From assembly GCA_963575745.1 (NCBI GenBank), contig CAUYUJ010014763.1:83501-147500 (forward strand): a DNA stretch of 64,000 nt. The letters run 5' to 3'. Origin of the DNA: Prorocentrum cordatum (Eukaryota; Sar; Dinophyceae; Prorocentrales; Prorocentraceae). Of this stretch, positions 12,441 through 24,356 are shown piece after piece. The first letter of the stretch is position 1, and the number at the start of each line of letters is the position of its first letter. Made by a program: the position numbers and the translations under genes. The notes beneath the pieces are model-generated. The model was not told where the DNA came from, did no database searches, and saw nothing but the letters and a program-made list of their open reading frames with translations.

Positions 12441-13060
12441 GTGCGTTTAAGGGGGAGGGGGTGACCAGGGTGGCTCTGCCGGGGTAGGGGGGGTGTCCAG
12501 TGGCGCGGGTTCCGGAAGCGGGGGGGGGGTCGGGTCCCCCGTCCTGCTTGTGGACAGGGGGGATTGGGGGAAGAGGGGGGCGGCGGGGTTCCGGCGGCCC
12601 GGGTTCCGATGGCGTGGGGGAGGGGAAAGGGGGGTTCCGTGGCGTGTGAGTTTGAAGGAGCCTCAGGGGGGGGTGCCTCACAGCCTCTGGGGGGCTCTGC
12701 CGGGGAAAGAGGGAAAGAGAAGTGGAATGGGACAAGAGCGGAAAACGGGGAACATATGGGGGGAAGACGAGGGTGTCGGTGAAAGGCGTGTTTGTTGTGT
12801 GGTATGCGTGTGTGTTTGTACGGAGTGCGTGGTGTGTGTGTGTGTGTGTTTGTGTTGCCGGCGTGTGCGTGTGTATGTGCCTGCGAAGGTGGCGCGCGTG
12901 TGTGCGTGTAGTGTGTGTGTGTGTGTGTCTGTGGGTGTGTGTAGTGTATGTGTGTGTCGTGTGTGTGTGTGTGTGTGCGCGTGTGTGCGTGCGTGTGTGC
13001 GCGTAATGTCTGCGAGCGTGTGCGTCCGCGCCTGTCGGTGAAGTGTCGCCGCCCAAGCTG
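12440..13060. repeat. G-rich block and (GT)n tract
   Basis: A G-rich degenerate repeat (about 12450-12720, GTTCCGG- and GGCGTGGG-like units) is followed by a long GTGTGTGC-type tract (12800-13030). The His/Thr-rich minus frames across it are artefacts. Confidence 0.8.
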
Positions 13061-13197
13061 GGGGGCACCCCAAGCGAACCAGATCGACGGCACTGCCCGA
13101 AGGCCACTACAATACATCAGCACTACTTACTGCAATACAAAAAGGAAGCACAACAAGCCTGACCATGCCAACTAACTCCAGAACGCAAATATAATCA

Positions 13198-13344
13198 CTC
13201 CTGGAGCAAGGCCTAGCGCAAAAAGAACAACAAGCCAAGCGGTACGCACTGCAGGACGAGAGCCACGAGGAGCAAAACGCATCCGACATAATACAACGTG
13301 AACAAGCAACTGACGCCTTTGACAAAACTTTCACTGCAGCATAG
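13198..13344 (+). pseudogene. Coiled-coil coding trace
   Basis: A 48-codon plus-strand segment ends in TAG and encodes a Gln/Glu/Ala-rich amphipathic peptide beginning LLEQGLAQKEQQAKRY. The composition resembles the coiled-coil part of ORF1 proteins of dinoflagellate LINEs. An in-frame stop lies immediately upstream, and further stops interrupt similar sequence on both sides (roughly 13080-13500). I read it as a decayed fragment of unknown origin. Confidence 0.3.
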
Positions 13345-13499
13345 GAAGCAACTCATACAGCACAACGGCCACAACACGCAGAGAGCAGCCTCCTGATCAA
13401 ATGCAGAGACCAGGAGGCCGCACACCGGCAGGTGCAACGGAACGGCTACACGTGGCCAGCCAGCATTGCCCACCGAGGGGCGCTGCAATCGGACGACTG

Positions 13500-13970
13500 A
13501 AGTTTGCCTGACATCGGAGGAGGAGGGAGGCAGTGAGGAGGAAGATGATGAGGGGGGATAGAGGGAGCGAGAAAGTGGGGTGGTGCCCACCGCATCCCCC
13601 CCAGACGGCGGGGCAGCGAAGGGCCTCCCTCTGGCGAAGGTCGGCGCAAGTGCGCTCCAGGACCACCGTGCGGTCGCCTCCGCCGACGGGCAATCGCCGT
13701 CATCGTCGCCGTGGCCGTGGCCGTCGCCGTTAGATGTCATCGTCGCCGCCTTCGAAGAGGGAGGGAGGAGGAGGAGAAGGAGGAGGAGGAGGAGGAGGCG
13801 GAGGGGGAGGGGGAGTGGGAGGAGCAGAACGACTAACTGAAGGGAACAGGACAACAAGGAGGAGGAGGAGGAGGAGGAGGAGGAGGAGGAGGAGGAGGAT
13901 GAGAGAGAGGGAGAGGAAGAGAAATAACAAGAGAGAGGGAGGAGAGAGCGAGGAACAGACGATAGTCGTT
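13500..13970. repeat. GGA-rich tract
   Basis: GGA/GAG repeats occur at 13510-13560 and 13750-13905, with GTCGCC units between them. No gene. Confidence 0.75.
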
Positions 13971-14189
13971 CGAATGACAAAAAAGCCAAAGAGGGACGCT
14001 GCCCAATGCTATGAGAGAATAAGAGCAATCCGCCACCGTGCCTCTGGGCATAGAGTGGGCGTGTCCTCAGGTCCTCTGCCTAAGCCCTGGAGCCTCAGTC
14101 CTCAGTCCTGAAGGGTCTTGAAGAGACCCAGACCCACATTTCAAATTTGGCGGGGCTTCCCGAGGTTCCCCTGGGGTTCCCGGCGTGCC

Positions 14190-14610
14190 TTCTGGGCCCA
14201 GCCGCATCTTGTTGCATGACTATTCCGGACCCCAAGGCGGCGAAGAGGGCTCCGACTCGCCCAAAGATCGCCCCAAGGCGCCCAAGATTGCCCGAAGACG
14301 GAGGCCTCCAAGACGCCCCCAGAGGCCTCGAAGAGGCCTCCCAAGAAGGCCCCAAGAGGCCGAAATCATTGATTTGCCTTAGGGTTCTGAAAGATGTTGG
14401 TGTTCTAGCACGTTCGGCTTCCCGACGCTCCGAGACGGCCCAAAAGGCCCCCAGGACCCAGACGGCCCAAGGGGCCCCCACGAGGGCCCCAAGACGGCCC
14501 AAGAGGGCCCCAAGACGGCCCAAGACGGCCCAAGAGGGATCCAAGACGCTCCAGGAGGCCCTAAGATGCCCCAAAGAGGCTCCAAGAGGCTCACAAGAGG
14601 CGCACAAAAG
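14190..14610 (-). repeat. Degenerate CCAAGAGGCC repeat
   Basis: Units such as CCCAAGACGGCC and CCAAGAGGCC recur throughout. This is the reverse-complement orientation of the 3.2-3.9 kb repeat and matches 31.87-32.44 kb. A non-repeat segment interrupts it near 14370-14420. Confidence 0.8.
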
Positions 14611-14635
14611 TCCTCAAAAGGCCCAACAAAAACGG

Positions 14636-15067
14636 TTAGCTGTACCGACAGGCCGTACCGTCAGAGCCTCGCCCCCTGAAGGAGGGCTGGCCGCACTCGT
14701 TGAATAGAAGATCGACTACACAATGGATTTCCCCATGAAATCGGCGGCGCGCCTCATCTAACCTGATGAATCCGCTAGGATCTCTACAGATGCTAGCTCT
14801 GGTTGGGGACCAGGACACGCATCCAAAACATGGATCCGCGATCCTCGAGGGCGTCGTGCACCTCTGAAGGCATCCGAGAGCCGCAGAAAAGGCTTCCTGC
14901 GAAGAGCCTTCGGCGGTCGCGAGGGCGATGCTGTCCGGGTCGATGCTGGGCACCTCGCAGGTCCTGGGGCTTGCAGAGGAGGGAGGATTTGGGATAGAGG
15001 AGGGTAGAGAAGAGAAGGAGGAGGACGAGGAGGAAGAGCAGGATAGGGGCGCTGGAGGAAGAGGCAC
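14636..15067 (-). CDS. Unassigned ORF, doubtful
   Basis: A 143-codon minus frame. Its first third is low-complexity Pro/Ser sequence read from a GGA tract. The remainder, about 100 residues, has a normal composition with scattered Cys and Arg and contains IHCVVDLLFNECGQPSF. I do not recognise it. A neighbouring frame is also open, as expected in GC-rich DNA, so it may be non-coding. There is no leader fragment or other gene next to it. Confidence 0.18.
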   Translation of the reverse strand: MPLPPAPLSCSSSSSSSFSSLPSSIPNPPSSASPRTCEVPSIDPDSIALATAEGSSQEAFSAALGCLQRCTTPSRIADPCFGCVSWSPTRASICRDPSGFIRLDEARRRFHGEIHCVVDLLFNECGQPSFRGRGSDGTACRYS

Positions 15068-15124
15068 GCGGAGGATGACTTTCCGCAGGAGAGGGGGGCG
15101 ACAAGGGGAGAGGGAAGGCCCCTG

Positions 15125-15790
<666 letters not shown>

Positions 15791-16394
15791 TGGTGGTGTT
15801 AACGGTGGTGGTTACGGCGAGGCCACGAGCGCTCACGCACAGGACACTACCGCTCTTGAATCGCGGCGAGCAGCTGCGCCCTGCGGACGGACGAGGGGGG
15901 ACCCGAGGATGGATGGATCGACGGAGTCCCCCCGCCGGGGCGGCATGCGAAGCCCTCGGGCGTGTGCTTCTTTCGACAGGTGGCCGCGAGCCTGGCGGCG
16001 ACAGCTCGCGGCAGAGGTCCACGCCGACCCGCCGCTGGCCGACCGACCGACCACGGCGGCATCTGGCCATCGCTCGGACGTCCATTCCCTGTGTTTTTTT
16101 TTCGGTTTCGTGCCTGGTTTTTCGCCACATGATCAAGGATGCCCCTCAATGGTCCTCGCCGAAGGAAAAATGCACATGTCCGAGCGATGCCAAGGCATAG
16201 GACGAACTGCGGACTGCCGCGCTGTTCGTCGGCCCTCCGCCGCCTGCCGCGGAGCCTCGCGCGGTCTGCGGCAGCGGACTCCCTGCCGCCGCAGGATGGG
16301 CGCCCCGCGCGTGCCGACGCGCCGCCGCCGGCGAGAGCGGCCACCGCCATTGGGCACTGCAGCCCAGAGTTGTCCGGCGCACTGCAGGGGCTGA
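15791..16394. other. No gene recognised
   Basis: Unique-looking GC-rich sequence, open in several frames on both strands, with no recognisable domain. Confidence 0.45.
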
Positions 16395-16725
16395 TGATGG
16401 GCAACTTTTCTACCACCGCTACCAGATGTAGGACGGGGGTAGAAGGGAGGATGAGGAGGTCCTCCTCCTCCTCCTCCTCCTCTTCCTCCTCCTCCTTCTC
16501 CTCCTCCCCCTCCTCCTCCCCCTCCTCCTCCTCCTCCTCCGCCTCCCTCCTCCTCCTCCTCCTGCTCCTCCTCCTCCTCCTCCTCCTCCTCCTCCTCCTC
16601 CTCCTCCTCCTCCTCCTCCTCCTCCTCCTCCTCCTCCTCCTCCTCCTCCCCCTCCCCCTCCCCCTCCTCCTCCCCCTCCTCCCCTCGCCTACCTATGGCA
16701 GCGGTGGTGGAAAATGGGCCCATCA
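16395..16725. repeat. Inverted repeat enclosing a (TCC)n tract
   Basis: The arm at 16395-16432 (starting TGATGGGCAACTTTTCTACC) is repeated in reverse complement at 16688-16725 with about 80% identity by eye. A TCC tract of about 230 bp fills the space between. The structure resembles a MITE or fold-back element whose interior has been taken over by the microsatellite. Confidence 0.65.
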
Positions 16726-18949
16726 GCTGCGTGGCACGCCCTGCCCGCGGAGCCCTCTTCGGGGCGCCGATCCTGGGGCCCGCGGGCACCCAGGGCCAGA
16801 GCGGCGCGAGCCAGGGCGCGGGCACGGGCACGCTCACGGGGAGGCAGCCACTCCTCCAACCCTCCGCCGGCAGGGCCCCCCGGGACGCCCCGACCGTCAG
16901 GCCCAGCCCTCGCCTCCCCGAGAGGCGAGAGCCGAGCATGGGAAACTGATGCCGCGACTCCCCGGGCCTCGCCCGTGGCGCGTTCTGACCAGGACTGCGA
17001 GCGAGTCCAGCGATGGCGACGAGGGCCTCCCAGGAGGCCCCGAAGAGGCGATGAGGAGGCAGACGTGGCGGTGTGGGTACCTTTTGTTCCTCTTGACGAG
17101 AAGCCACACCCGAGCTGGCCGCGCCGGCAACCGACGTCGAGCACCACGCAGCGGTCCCAGGGCCCAGCCGACAACGCGCCCACTCACGGCGCGCTCGTGG
17201 CCCATTGGCGGCCGACCCTCTGCGCCCTGCACCGCGCACCGGGGGCTCGCCCGATACGGCGGCTCCAGGCGACGGCGCCGCCTCTCCGTCGGTGTGGCGG
17301 CGCCGCTGCCGGCCGGGAGCAGTCGCCTCAGGTCCCGCGCGCTCTCGAACACGTGGGTCGGGCGGGTGGTACCCTCGGCCCGTATCATAAGGATGGGCGA
17401 TGAGGATGCAAGGGCCTTGGAAGGCCATGTCGAAGCTTCTCGAACGGGACGCGGCCCACGAAAGTGGCCAAAGATGGGCCGAGGAGGCAAGGATGCGAGG
17501 GTACCCTTGGAAAGGTTGCCCATCCTCACTACGCGGGTCCAATGGGGGTGACCTACATGGGGGAGTGAAAAGAAAGCGCCGTTTTCTCCGCGTTCCACGC
17601 AAGGCGCGGTCATTACTAGCCCGAATGGGTCGGAACGCCACCCCGGCCCCCAGCCGGACGTGACTAAGGCCGACCACGCGACACAGGCCCGCCTCGCGAC
17701 TCCCTGCAGCTGGCCGCGGGGGCAGATACCCACGCTGCCACCGCTGCGCTGCAGCAGAGAACGTCACCGAACTCCGGCGGCGGGACCGCGCCAGCGGCAC
17801 CGCCCCAACCGAGTCCAGATCAGCCCGCGCCGTGACGTTCACGAAGTGACAGCTGCACTCTTGTCAGCGAGTCACGCCGCAGCGCGGCCGCCACCTCGGG
17901 GCTGCCGAACCAGGAGGAGTGGCGACACTCGAAGGTGTGGCGCAGGGCCGGCCACGCGGGCGCCCGGCCTGGGGCACGCAGGAGGACAACGCAATCGTCG
18001 AGGCTGCGGAGCGATTCGGCACTGAGCTCGAAAGAAAAGCCGAGCAACTAAAGACACCCAAGCAGGATACCTGCCTGCGCTGGCGAAGGCTTCGTACTTG
18101 TTTTGCAGCTAGGGCCACACATACACCAGATCCTCCATGCCCACATTATAGGTGGTAGAACCTGACACCTTCGCGGTCACGCGTCGTTTCGGGCGATGGT
18201 GATTGGCCGCGTGCCTCTCGCCGCCACGGTCGTGAAAGGTGCTGTTGACCACTGCAAGTTCACCGAGCTTCTTATTTGGTTCGTCTCAGGGGAAGCGACC
18301 TCGGAGTAGCCTCCTCGGGAAGGGGCGCAAGGCTCTTCCAATGTTTTTGCTATACCTGAGCCATCCCATGCCAACGTTTCCTTCGTAGCGAAGAGCAGGG
18401 CCGTAGCGGAGGAGAAAGTTCAACGGCTGTGGCGCAGAGAAGGGAAATGGAGGATACCTGTGCGGTGCGACCAGGTGATCCTTCCCAACGGTCCCACAGA
18501 ACAGCTGGGGAGCAGCTGGCGTTGATCCCATTCTGAGAACCCCCGTCCTTCCATGAGAACCGGGGAATAGCTGGCAAATCAACCGCGAGCGTCACATTCA
18601 ACGTGTAACGTTTGGTATGCACGTGTGGGCGTGAGCAAACAAGGAAGGGCCCAGATTCCAGATGGATCTTGAGCCACAGAAGGAAATGCAGCGTTCTCCA
18701 TATGTATATACCTATATGAATCGTACCAAGAGGGGCCCACACGGGTCACGCACACAGGCCTAGAAGGGCGCTCTAGAGTGCTCTACGAAGGCCAGTGCCG
18801 CACGCGTTATACTGTAGAAGTGCCGATCCATTGTCTCCTTATTTGGGGGGGGGCTCGGCCCGGGAAAAGCCCGAACGATCCATTCCACTATTTCGGGAGC
18901 GGGGGAACCGTCGAGGCCGAGACGAGAGGCAGGAGACACAGGAGGCACT
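16726..18949. other. No gene recognised; one MITE-like insertion
   Basis: Long open frames exist on both strands between 16.1 and 17.8 kb but read through the TCC tract and look GC-driven. The only structured item is the MITE-like element at 17373-17551. A short plus frame at 17919-18158 (containing NAIVEAAERFGTELERKAEQ) has normal composition but no known relatives that I recognise. Confidence 0.45.
17373..17551. mobile_element. MITE-like element, family F, copy 1
   Basis: About 175 bp, clearly related to 46492-46657, sharing GATGAGG, TCGAAGCTTCTCGA, CCCACGAAAGT and GAGGAGGCAAGGA in order. The ends form an imperfect inverted repeat: CCCGTATCATAAGGATGGGC at the left and the complement of CCCGCGTAGTGAGGATGGGC at the right. 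Confidence 0.6.
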
Positions 18950-20776
18950 TCAGGATGGTATACAAGCCTCCACACAACTGGAGAAGTAATATAGTGAGAG
19001 AAGTCGTCTCGGCAGTCTAAACAGGGAAAACCTGCAACTCACAATCTCACCAGCGTGAAGCCTCGCCCTGGTCAACCAACCTCCTACTATCGTCTTGAGG
19101 ACCGCACTCTGCCACGACGGAAGGCCCCCGTTCTCGATCAGATCTCTGAGAGCCTCCCAGTGCGAAGCATCGAAGGGGAGGCCCCAGGAGCCCAATCGTT
19201 TGGCGAGAGTGGCCTCCAGGATATCAGGAAAGAGGGCAGCGCGGAGGGAGGAGGAGAGGATTCTCTGTTCGCGCACCCGCCCGACCCCAGCAATTTCCTC
19301 CAGGGTGGCGAGCGCAGCACGGGCGGCATCGGCGTGAGCTTTGTTCTCGAAGTTGGTCACTGCGGCCTCTGCAACAAATTTCACCACCTGGCTGGGTACG
19401 CCAGAAAGATGGCGCGAGCCAGCCCTTGCCGAGCTCCGCCAGACTGCCGTGCTCAATCACGTCCTGCTTCAGCACCTCGAGCTGGTCGTGCCGAAAAAAG
19501 ATCGTAGCCCACGCCACCCACATCCTCGACGCCAGGCTGAACGCCATCATGTTCGCAGGCCGGAGCGCGGACCAGCTCGAGATGCTGGGCAGCCCCGCCA
19601 GCGGCAGCGAGTTGGGCAGCAGACTCCATGTCTTGTGCCAGGCCCACGACTCGCGCCTGACCGGCGCGGGAGGCAGCGGCACGAGCTGCACCAGATAACT
19701 CAACGTGGTGAGCACCCTCGTGTTGTAGATCACAATTGACAGATGAACCGGTGGGCCCGCACGAGCCAACTCGCGAATGCGATGGATCCACTTCGCGCCC
19801 TGCTTCTGCCAGATGTCCTCCGGCGTGGCACCTGGGCCCGGCGTGAACCCCAAGTATTCACCAAAGGGAGAGACCGTCAACGACTCTCATCCAGGCAGCA
19901 CTTCTTTTATCCATGCAGTGATGCTGGCGGCCAGCTCGGGCGAGAAGCTCTCATGCAAGGGCACGACCCTGCATTTCGCGAGTTTCAGGGACAACCCCGC
20001 GAGCACCTCGGCCGCCAAAAATACCGTCCGCAAGTTGATGAGAAACCTGCGGTCAGAGAGAACCGTGCCCACGTCGTCCGCGCAGACACACACCCGGCAC
20101 AGAGGCCGCGAAGTTGAACAGCTCCTCCATGTGGGACACGAAGGAGTTCATGGCCACCGCCCACAACGAGCCCGAGAGCGGGCAGCCCTGGGCGATGCCT
20201 GCCCAGATCGACATGAAGCTCCGCAGGGCACCCTCAAGGATGACGAAGGCTTGCGGGAACCAGAACATGACCAGGATCAGGTCCAAGAGGCCGCGCATGA
20301 AGCCCGCCCGACGCAGCGCAGCGTGCAAGAACGCCACGGCCAGCGACGGGAAGGCATTGCCGAAGTCGAAGAGCACCAGGATCGGCTTCCGCTGGCCCCT
20401 GGTGCTGGAGAAGCCGACCCGCCTCGCCACAGTGTCGAGGAGGGTGATGTTGTTGAGGAAGTTGCGCCCAGGCAGGAACCCCCTCTGTGAGCGAGGGGAC
20501 CCGCGCTCGACGACGTAATTCAAGCGGCGGTTGACGCTGGCCGCGAGCAGCTTCACGTCAGCGTGCTTGAGAGCGAGAGGCCTGGTGGTCGCAGGCGTGC
20601 GTATGGGGCCCGAAGAAAGGTCAGCCTCCTATGTCCCCTTGGGCAGGAAGGCCATGACGTGGTCATTGAGATCAGGTGGCGACGCCGACCATGGCAATAT
20701 CCTCCAGTGGCAACGGGCTCCCGCAGCGGCTCGCGTCGTACGGCAACCCGTCAGGACCAGGAGCTGAGTCGCGTGG
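18950..20776 (-). pseudogene. LINE reverse transcriptase, degenerate
   Basis: Minus-strand coding traces give a non-LTR (LINE) reverse transcriptase in broken frames. In order: SAPGPDGLPYDA (about 20739-20770, fingers region), VMAFLPKGT then an in-frame TAG at 20629-20631, VKLLAASVNRRLNYVVERG, LVLFDFGNAFPSL (motif A), GIAQGCPLSGSLWAV (motif B), and after a frameshift near 20090 CADDVGTVL (motif C, catalytic Asp pair kept). A TGA interrupts it near 19886 and another frameshift occurs near 19440. The C-terminal part reads VLKTIVGGWLTRARLH, typical of these LINEs. The 5' end stops at a (TA)n tract and no endonuclease domain is visible, so it is a dead, 5'-truncated copy. Confidence 0.88.
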
Positions 20777-20829
<53 letters not shown>

Positions 20830-20833
20830 ATAT
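20777..20833. repeat. (TA)n microsatellite at the LINE 5' break
   Basis: A near-pure TATATA run of about 50 bp abuts the first recognisable residue block of the LINE reverse transcriptase and marks where the coding trace stops. Confidence 0.95.
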
Positions 20834-21560
20834 TGTAATGTGTGTGTGTGGTGATCTCTCCCTCCAGCGCCTTTTCCAATACAATACAAGACGCAAGACA
20901 CAACGACCGCCTTATTTGTGCTGATCCCTACAATCGTACATGTCCATCGACATCAAACATGTGTTCGCGCGCTCGGGCACAGTATGCTGTATGCTAGCTG
21001 ACTATCGTTTAACATCACAGCACCACCACGAGCAACTCAACGGACCCACAGTAGATACATGAAAATCAATGTTGATGACCCGATGCGTGTAGGACAGGCG
21101 ATGGCTAAGAAATGACAGACTGTGGAGACAACCACCCCCTGGCGTTGCTGCTGCTCCTCCCGCATCCCCCAACTCCCCGTAGCATACTCCCTCATCCTGC
21201 AAAACTTCCTCCGCCTCATCCTCATCGTACTCATTCATCCTCGCGCTTCGTTGTCGCTCTTCTCCTCGATGCTCCTCTTCCTACTCATCCGTCGCCCCCC
21301 GCTCCGTCATTCATCGAACTTTGGAAAACCTACCTCAGGATTTGAAAACCTTTGGACACCTGTGCAAACATCAGATACCCTTCGCTTATCAAATGGAACA
21401 CATCTGATAACGATTCATTATTCTCCGCCTGGTCCCGCTTCTCCTTTTTTGCATCCTCCTCATCACTCCAAGTCGTCTCCTGACCTGTTCTGGGGGTTGC
21501 TCGACTCCCCGACCAGGACACATCCGCGAAGGCCTCGGGGCCCGAAACCGGATGTCAGCG
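20834..21560. other. No gene recognised
   Basis: Moderate-GC sequence with only short frames on either strand and no recognisable protein, RNA or repeat. Confidence 0.5.
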
Positions 21561-21574
21561 TCCCCGTCCAGCTC

Positions 21575-21795
21575 GGATCACGACGACGACGACGACGACG
21601 GCGACGGCGAAAGGCGACAACGCGACGGTGACAACGGCGGCGCCGTACCCGCAAGCACCGCCGCTGCGGCCGCCGCTAGGAGGCCTCTGGAGATCTCCAC
21701 AGGCCCCCGGAGGCCAGCAAGCGCCCGCAGAACCGCGACGACGACAACGACGAAGACGACGACGACGCCAAACACGACGACGACGACGACAAACA

Positions 21796-21839
<44 letters not shown>

Positions 21840-21841
21840 CC

Positions 21842-21877
<36 letters not shown>

Positions 21878-21909
21878 AAAGACGACGACGACGACTACGA
21901 CGACGACGC

Positions 21910-21940
<31 letters not shown>

Positions 21941-22010
21941 TACGACGACGACGACGCCGACGACGACGACGACGAACACGACGATGGCGACGACGCCGCC
22001 GCCGCCGCCG
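21575..22010. repeat. (ACG)n / (GAC)n tract
   Basis: GACGAC/ACGACG triplets dominate, with other sequence between 21620 and 21730. The poly-Thr, poly-Arg and poly-Val frames on both strands are artefacts. Confidence 0.92.
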
Positions 22011-22179
22011 CCGACGCCAGCGCGGCGGACCACGGGCGCACCGTCCTGGCACGGCGGCCCGCAGGGGAGGCGCTGCCGCCCAGCCGCGCCATCGTGGCCC
22101 CCGAGCCGCGCCCCCGGGCCTCGCGCCTCCGGCGCGGCGCGGCCGCTCGGCGGCTGAGCCACGCCGCCGCCGCCCCTCT

Positions 22180-22414
22180 CCTTCCTCCGCCTCCGCCTCC
22201 GCCTCCGCCTCCGCCTCCGCCTCCGCCTCCTCCTCCTCCTCCTCCTCCTCCTCCTCCTGCTCGTCCTGCTCCTGCTCCTCCTCCTCCTCCTCCTCCGCCT
22301 CCTCCTCGTCCTCCTCCTCGTCCTCATCCTTCCCCTCCCCCTCCTCCTCCTCGTCCTTCTCTTCCTCCTTCCTCTTCTTCATCCTCCTCCTCCTCTTCCT
22401 CCTCCTCCTCCTAT
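22180..22414. repeat. (GCCTCC)n then (TCC)n tract
   Basis: A regular CCGCCT run at 22187-22230 grades into TCC repeats. No gene. Confidence 0.9.
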
Positions 22415-22735
22415 CCGGTTCTGGCCGGCGCCGGAAAGTCGAGTTCCGAGGCGGCGCCGAAAAAAGGCCATTCTAATACACATTTTTCTTTTGAAAATGC
22501 TGAATTTCTGGTTCCAGCGCCCAGGAGGCCTCCCGGGCCGATTCCGACGCCCAGGCCGGCGCCCGAGCCAGCGCCCGGGCTGGACGCCCGAGCCGGCGCC
22601 AGGGCCGGCGCCCGGGCCGGCGCCGGAGCCGGTTCCGGCCGGCGCTGGAAAATCGAGTTCCGAGGCGGCGCCGAAAAAAGGCAATTCCAATGCAATTTTT
22701 TCTTTTGAAAAAGCTGAACTTCTGCCTTCCACGCT
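22415..22735 (+). repeat. About 107-bp direct repeat, 214 bp apart
   Basis: The segment at 22415-22522 (with GAGTTCCGAGGCGGCGCCGA) recurs at 22629-22735. Between the copies is a 12-bp GCGCCCGGGCCG-type repeat. Just downstream (22740-22835) is a short imperfect duplication containing CGTGCTCCCGCTGCA, then ATGCC-rich sequence to about 22935. Confidence 0.8.
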
Positions 22736-23049
22736 TTCCGCTCGTTCCGAATCGTGCTCCCGCTGCAACGCTGGCCTCATTTCCGCGCTTCCGCTCGTTT
22801 CGACTCGTGCTCCCGCTGCAGCGCTGGCGTCATTTCCCGCGCCATGCCACGGCATGCAATGCAATGCGAGGTTGATACTACGCTTCGCGGTGCTCTTCTA
22901 CGCCATGCCATGCCGTGCTCTACAATGCATCGCGTACCCTTTCGGGATCATCGCCCTGCTTGACATCCGACTGTGCGAGTAGAGAGGGGATCTGCGCCAT
23001 GGTAAGGGATGGGAAGGAGGGGTAGGATGTCAGATATGACGCGAGCGCA

Positions 23050-23930
23050 CCTAGCTTGCCTCCTCCCCCTCCCCCTCCTCCTCCTCCTCGTCCTCCTCCT
23101 CGTCCTCCTCCTCATCCTCCTTCTTTTCTTCCTTTTCCTCCTCCTCCTCCTCCTCCTCCTCCTCCTTCCTCCTCCTCCTCCTCCTCCTCCTCCTCCTCCT
23201 CCTCCTCCTCCTCGTCCTTCTCTCTCCTCCTCCTCCTCCTCCTCCTTTTCTTCTTCTTCCTCCTCCTCCTCCTCGTCCTCCTCCTCCTCCTCTCTCTCCC
23301 TCCCTCCCCTCCTCCTCCTCCTCCCTCCTCCTCCCTTCCCCTTCCTCCTCCTCCACCTCGTCACCTCCTCCTCCTCCTCCTCCTCCTCTTCCTCTTCCTC
23401 CTTCCCCTCCCCTCCTCTCCTCCTCTCTCCTCCTCCTCCTCCTCCTCCTCCTCCTCCTCCTCGTCCTTCTCCTCCTCCTCCTCCCTCCTCCTCCTCCTCG
23501 TCCTCCTCCTCCTCCACCTCGTCTCCTCCTCCTCCTCCTCCTCCTCCTCCTCTCTCCCCCTCCCTCCTCCTCCTCCTCCTCGTCCTCCTCCTCGTCCTCC
23601 TCCTCACCTCCTTTCTCCTTCTTTTCTTCCTTTTCCTTCTCCTCCTCCTCCTCCTCCTCCTCCTCCTTCTCCTCGTCTTCCTCCTCCTCCTCTTCCCCTC
23701 CTCCTTCCCCTCGCCCTCCTCCTCTCCTCCTCCTCCTCGTCCTTCTCGTCCTCCTCCTCCTCCTCCTCCTCCTCCCCTCCTTCTTCTTCTTCTTCTTCTT
23801 CTTCTCTTCTCCTCCTCCTCCCTCCTCGTTCTCCTCCTCCCCCTCTTCCTCTTCTTCCTCCTCCTCCTCCTCCTCCTCATATCGTCCTCCCCCTTCCCCT
23901 CCTCCTCCTCCTCCACCTCGTCCTCCTCCT
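23050..23930. repeat. Very long (TCC)n polypyrimidine tract
   Basis: About 880 bp of almost pure C/T on the plus strand, mostly TCC with CTT and CTCGTC interruptions. Open frames of more than 300 codons on both strands arise only from the triplet repeat. A mirror-symmetric polypurine/polypyrimidine tract of this kind could adopt triplex DNA. Confidence 0.95.
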
Positions 23931-23936
23931 CCGTCT

Positions 23937-24168
23937 TCTTTCTTATTATTCGTATTATTAGTTTTAGTATTCTTTTTATTAGTAGTACGATTTGCATTAT
24001 TTCTGTATATAAGATTATTAGTATTAGTAACATTATTAGTTAGTAGTATTACTACTACTATTACTAGTATTATTATATGTATTGTTGTTGTTATTATTAA
24101 TATTGTTATTGTTAGTGGTATTGTTATTGCTATTGTTGCTGTTATTGTTATTGTAATCATTATTATCG
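23937..24168. repeat. ATT-type triplet repeat, left flank of DIRS-like element
   Basis: TATTAG/TATTG units, AT-rich against a GC-rich background. The same class of sequence continues on the far side of the element at 30726-30944. Confidence 0.88.
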
Positions 24169-24356
24169 CGCCGGCCCCAAACCGCCTTCCCCCCGCGGAG
24201 CGGCTGTAACCCCGACGAAAGACCGGGGGGCGGCGATGGGCGCAAGCCCAAGGAATTCAAAACTGACCAAAGGAACATCTTTTCTCCACGGCAGCGCAGA
24301 CTCCTGAGGGGGACCTCAGCCCCCGAAAGATGCAGGGAGGCCCAGTTCGTCGAGGC

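Noticed and set aside
16133-17842. 569-codon minus and 470-codon plus ORFs
   Set aside because: Both run through the TCC tract and have GC-driven composition on either side. Each is open opposite the other.
21555-24160. Many long Arg-, Glu-, Ser- or Pro-rich ORFs on both strands
   Set aside because: Translations of ACG and TCC arrays. All frames are open because the triplets contain no stop.
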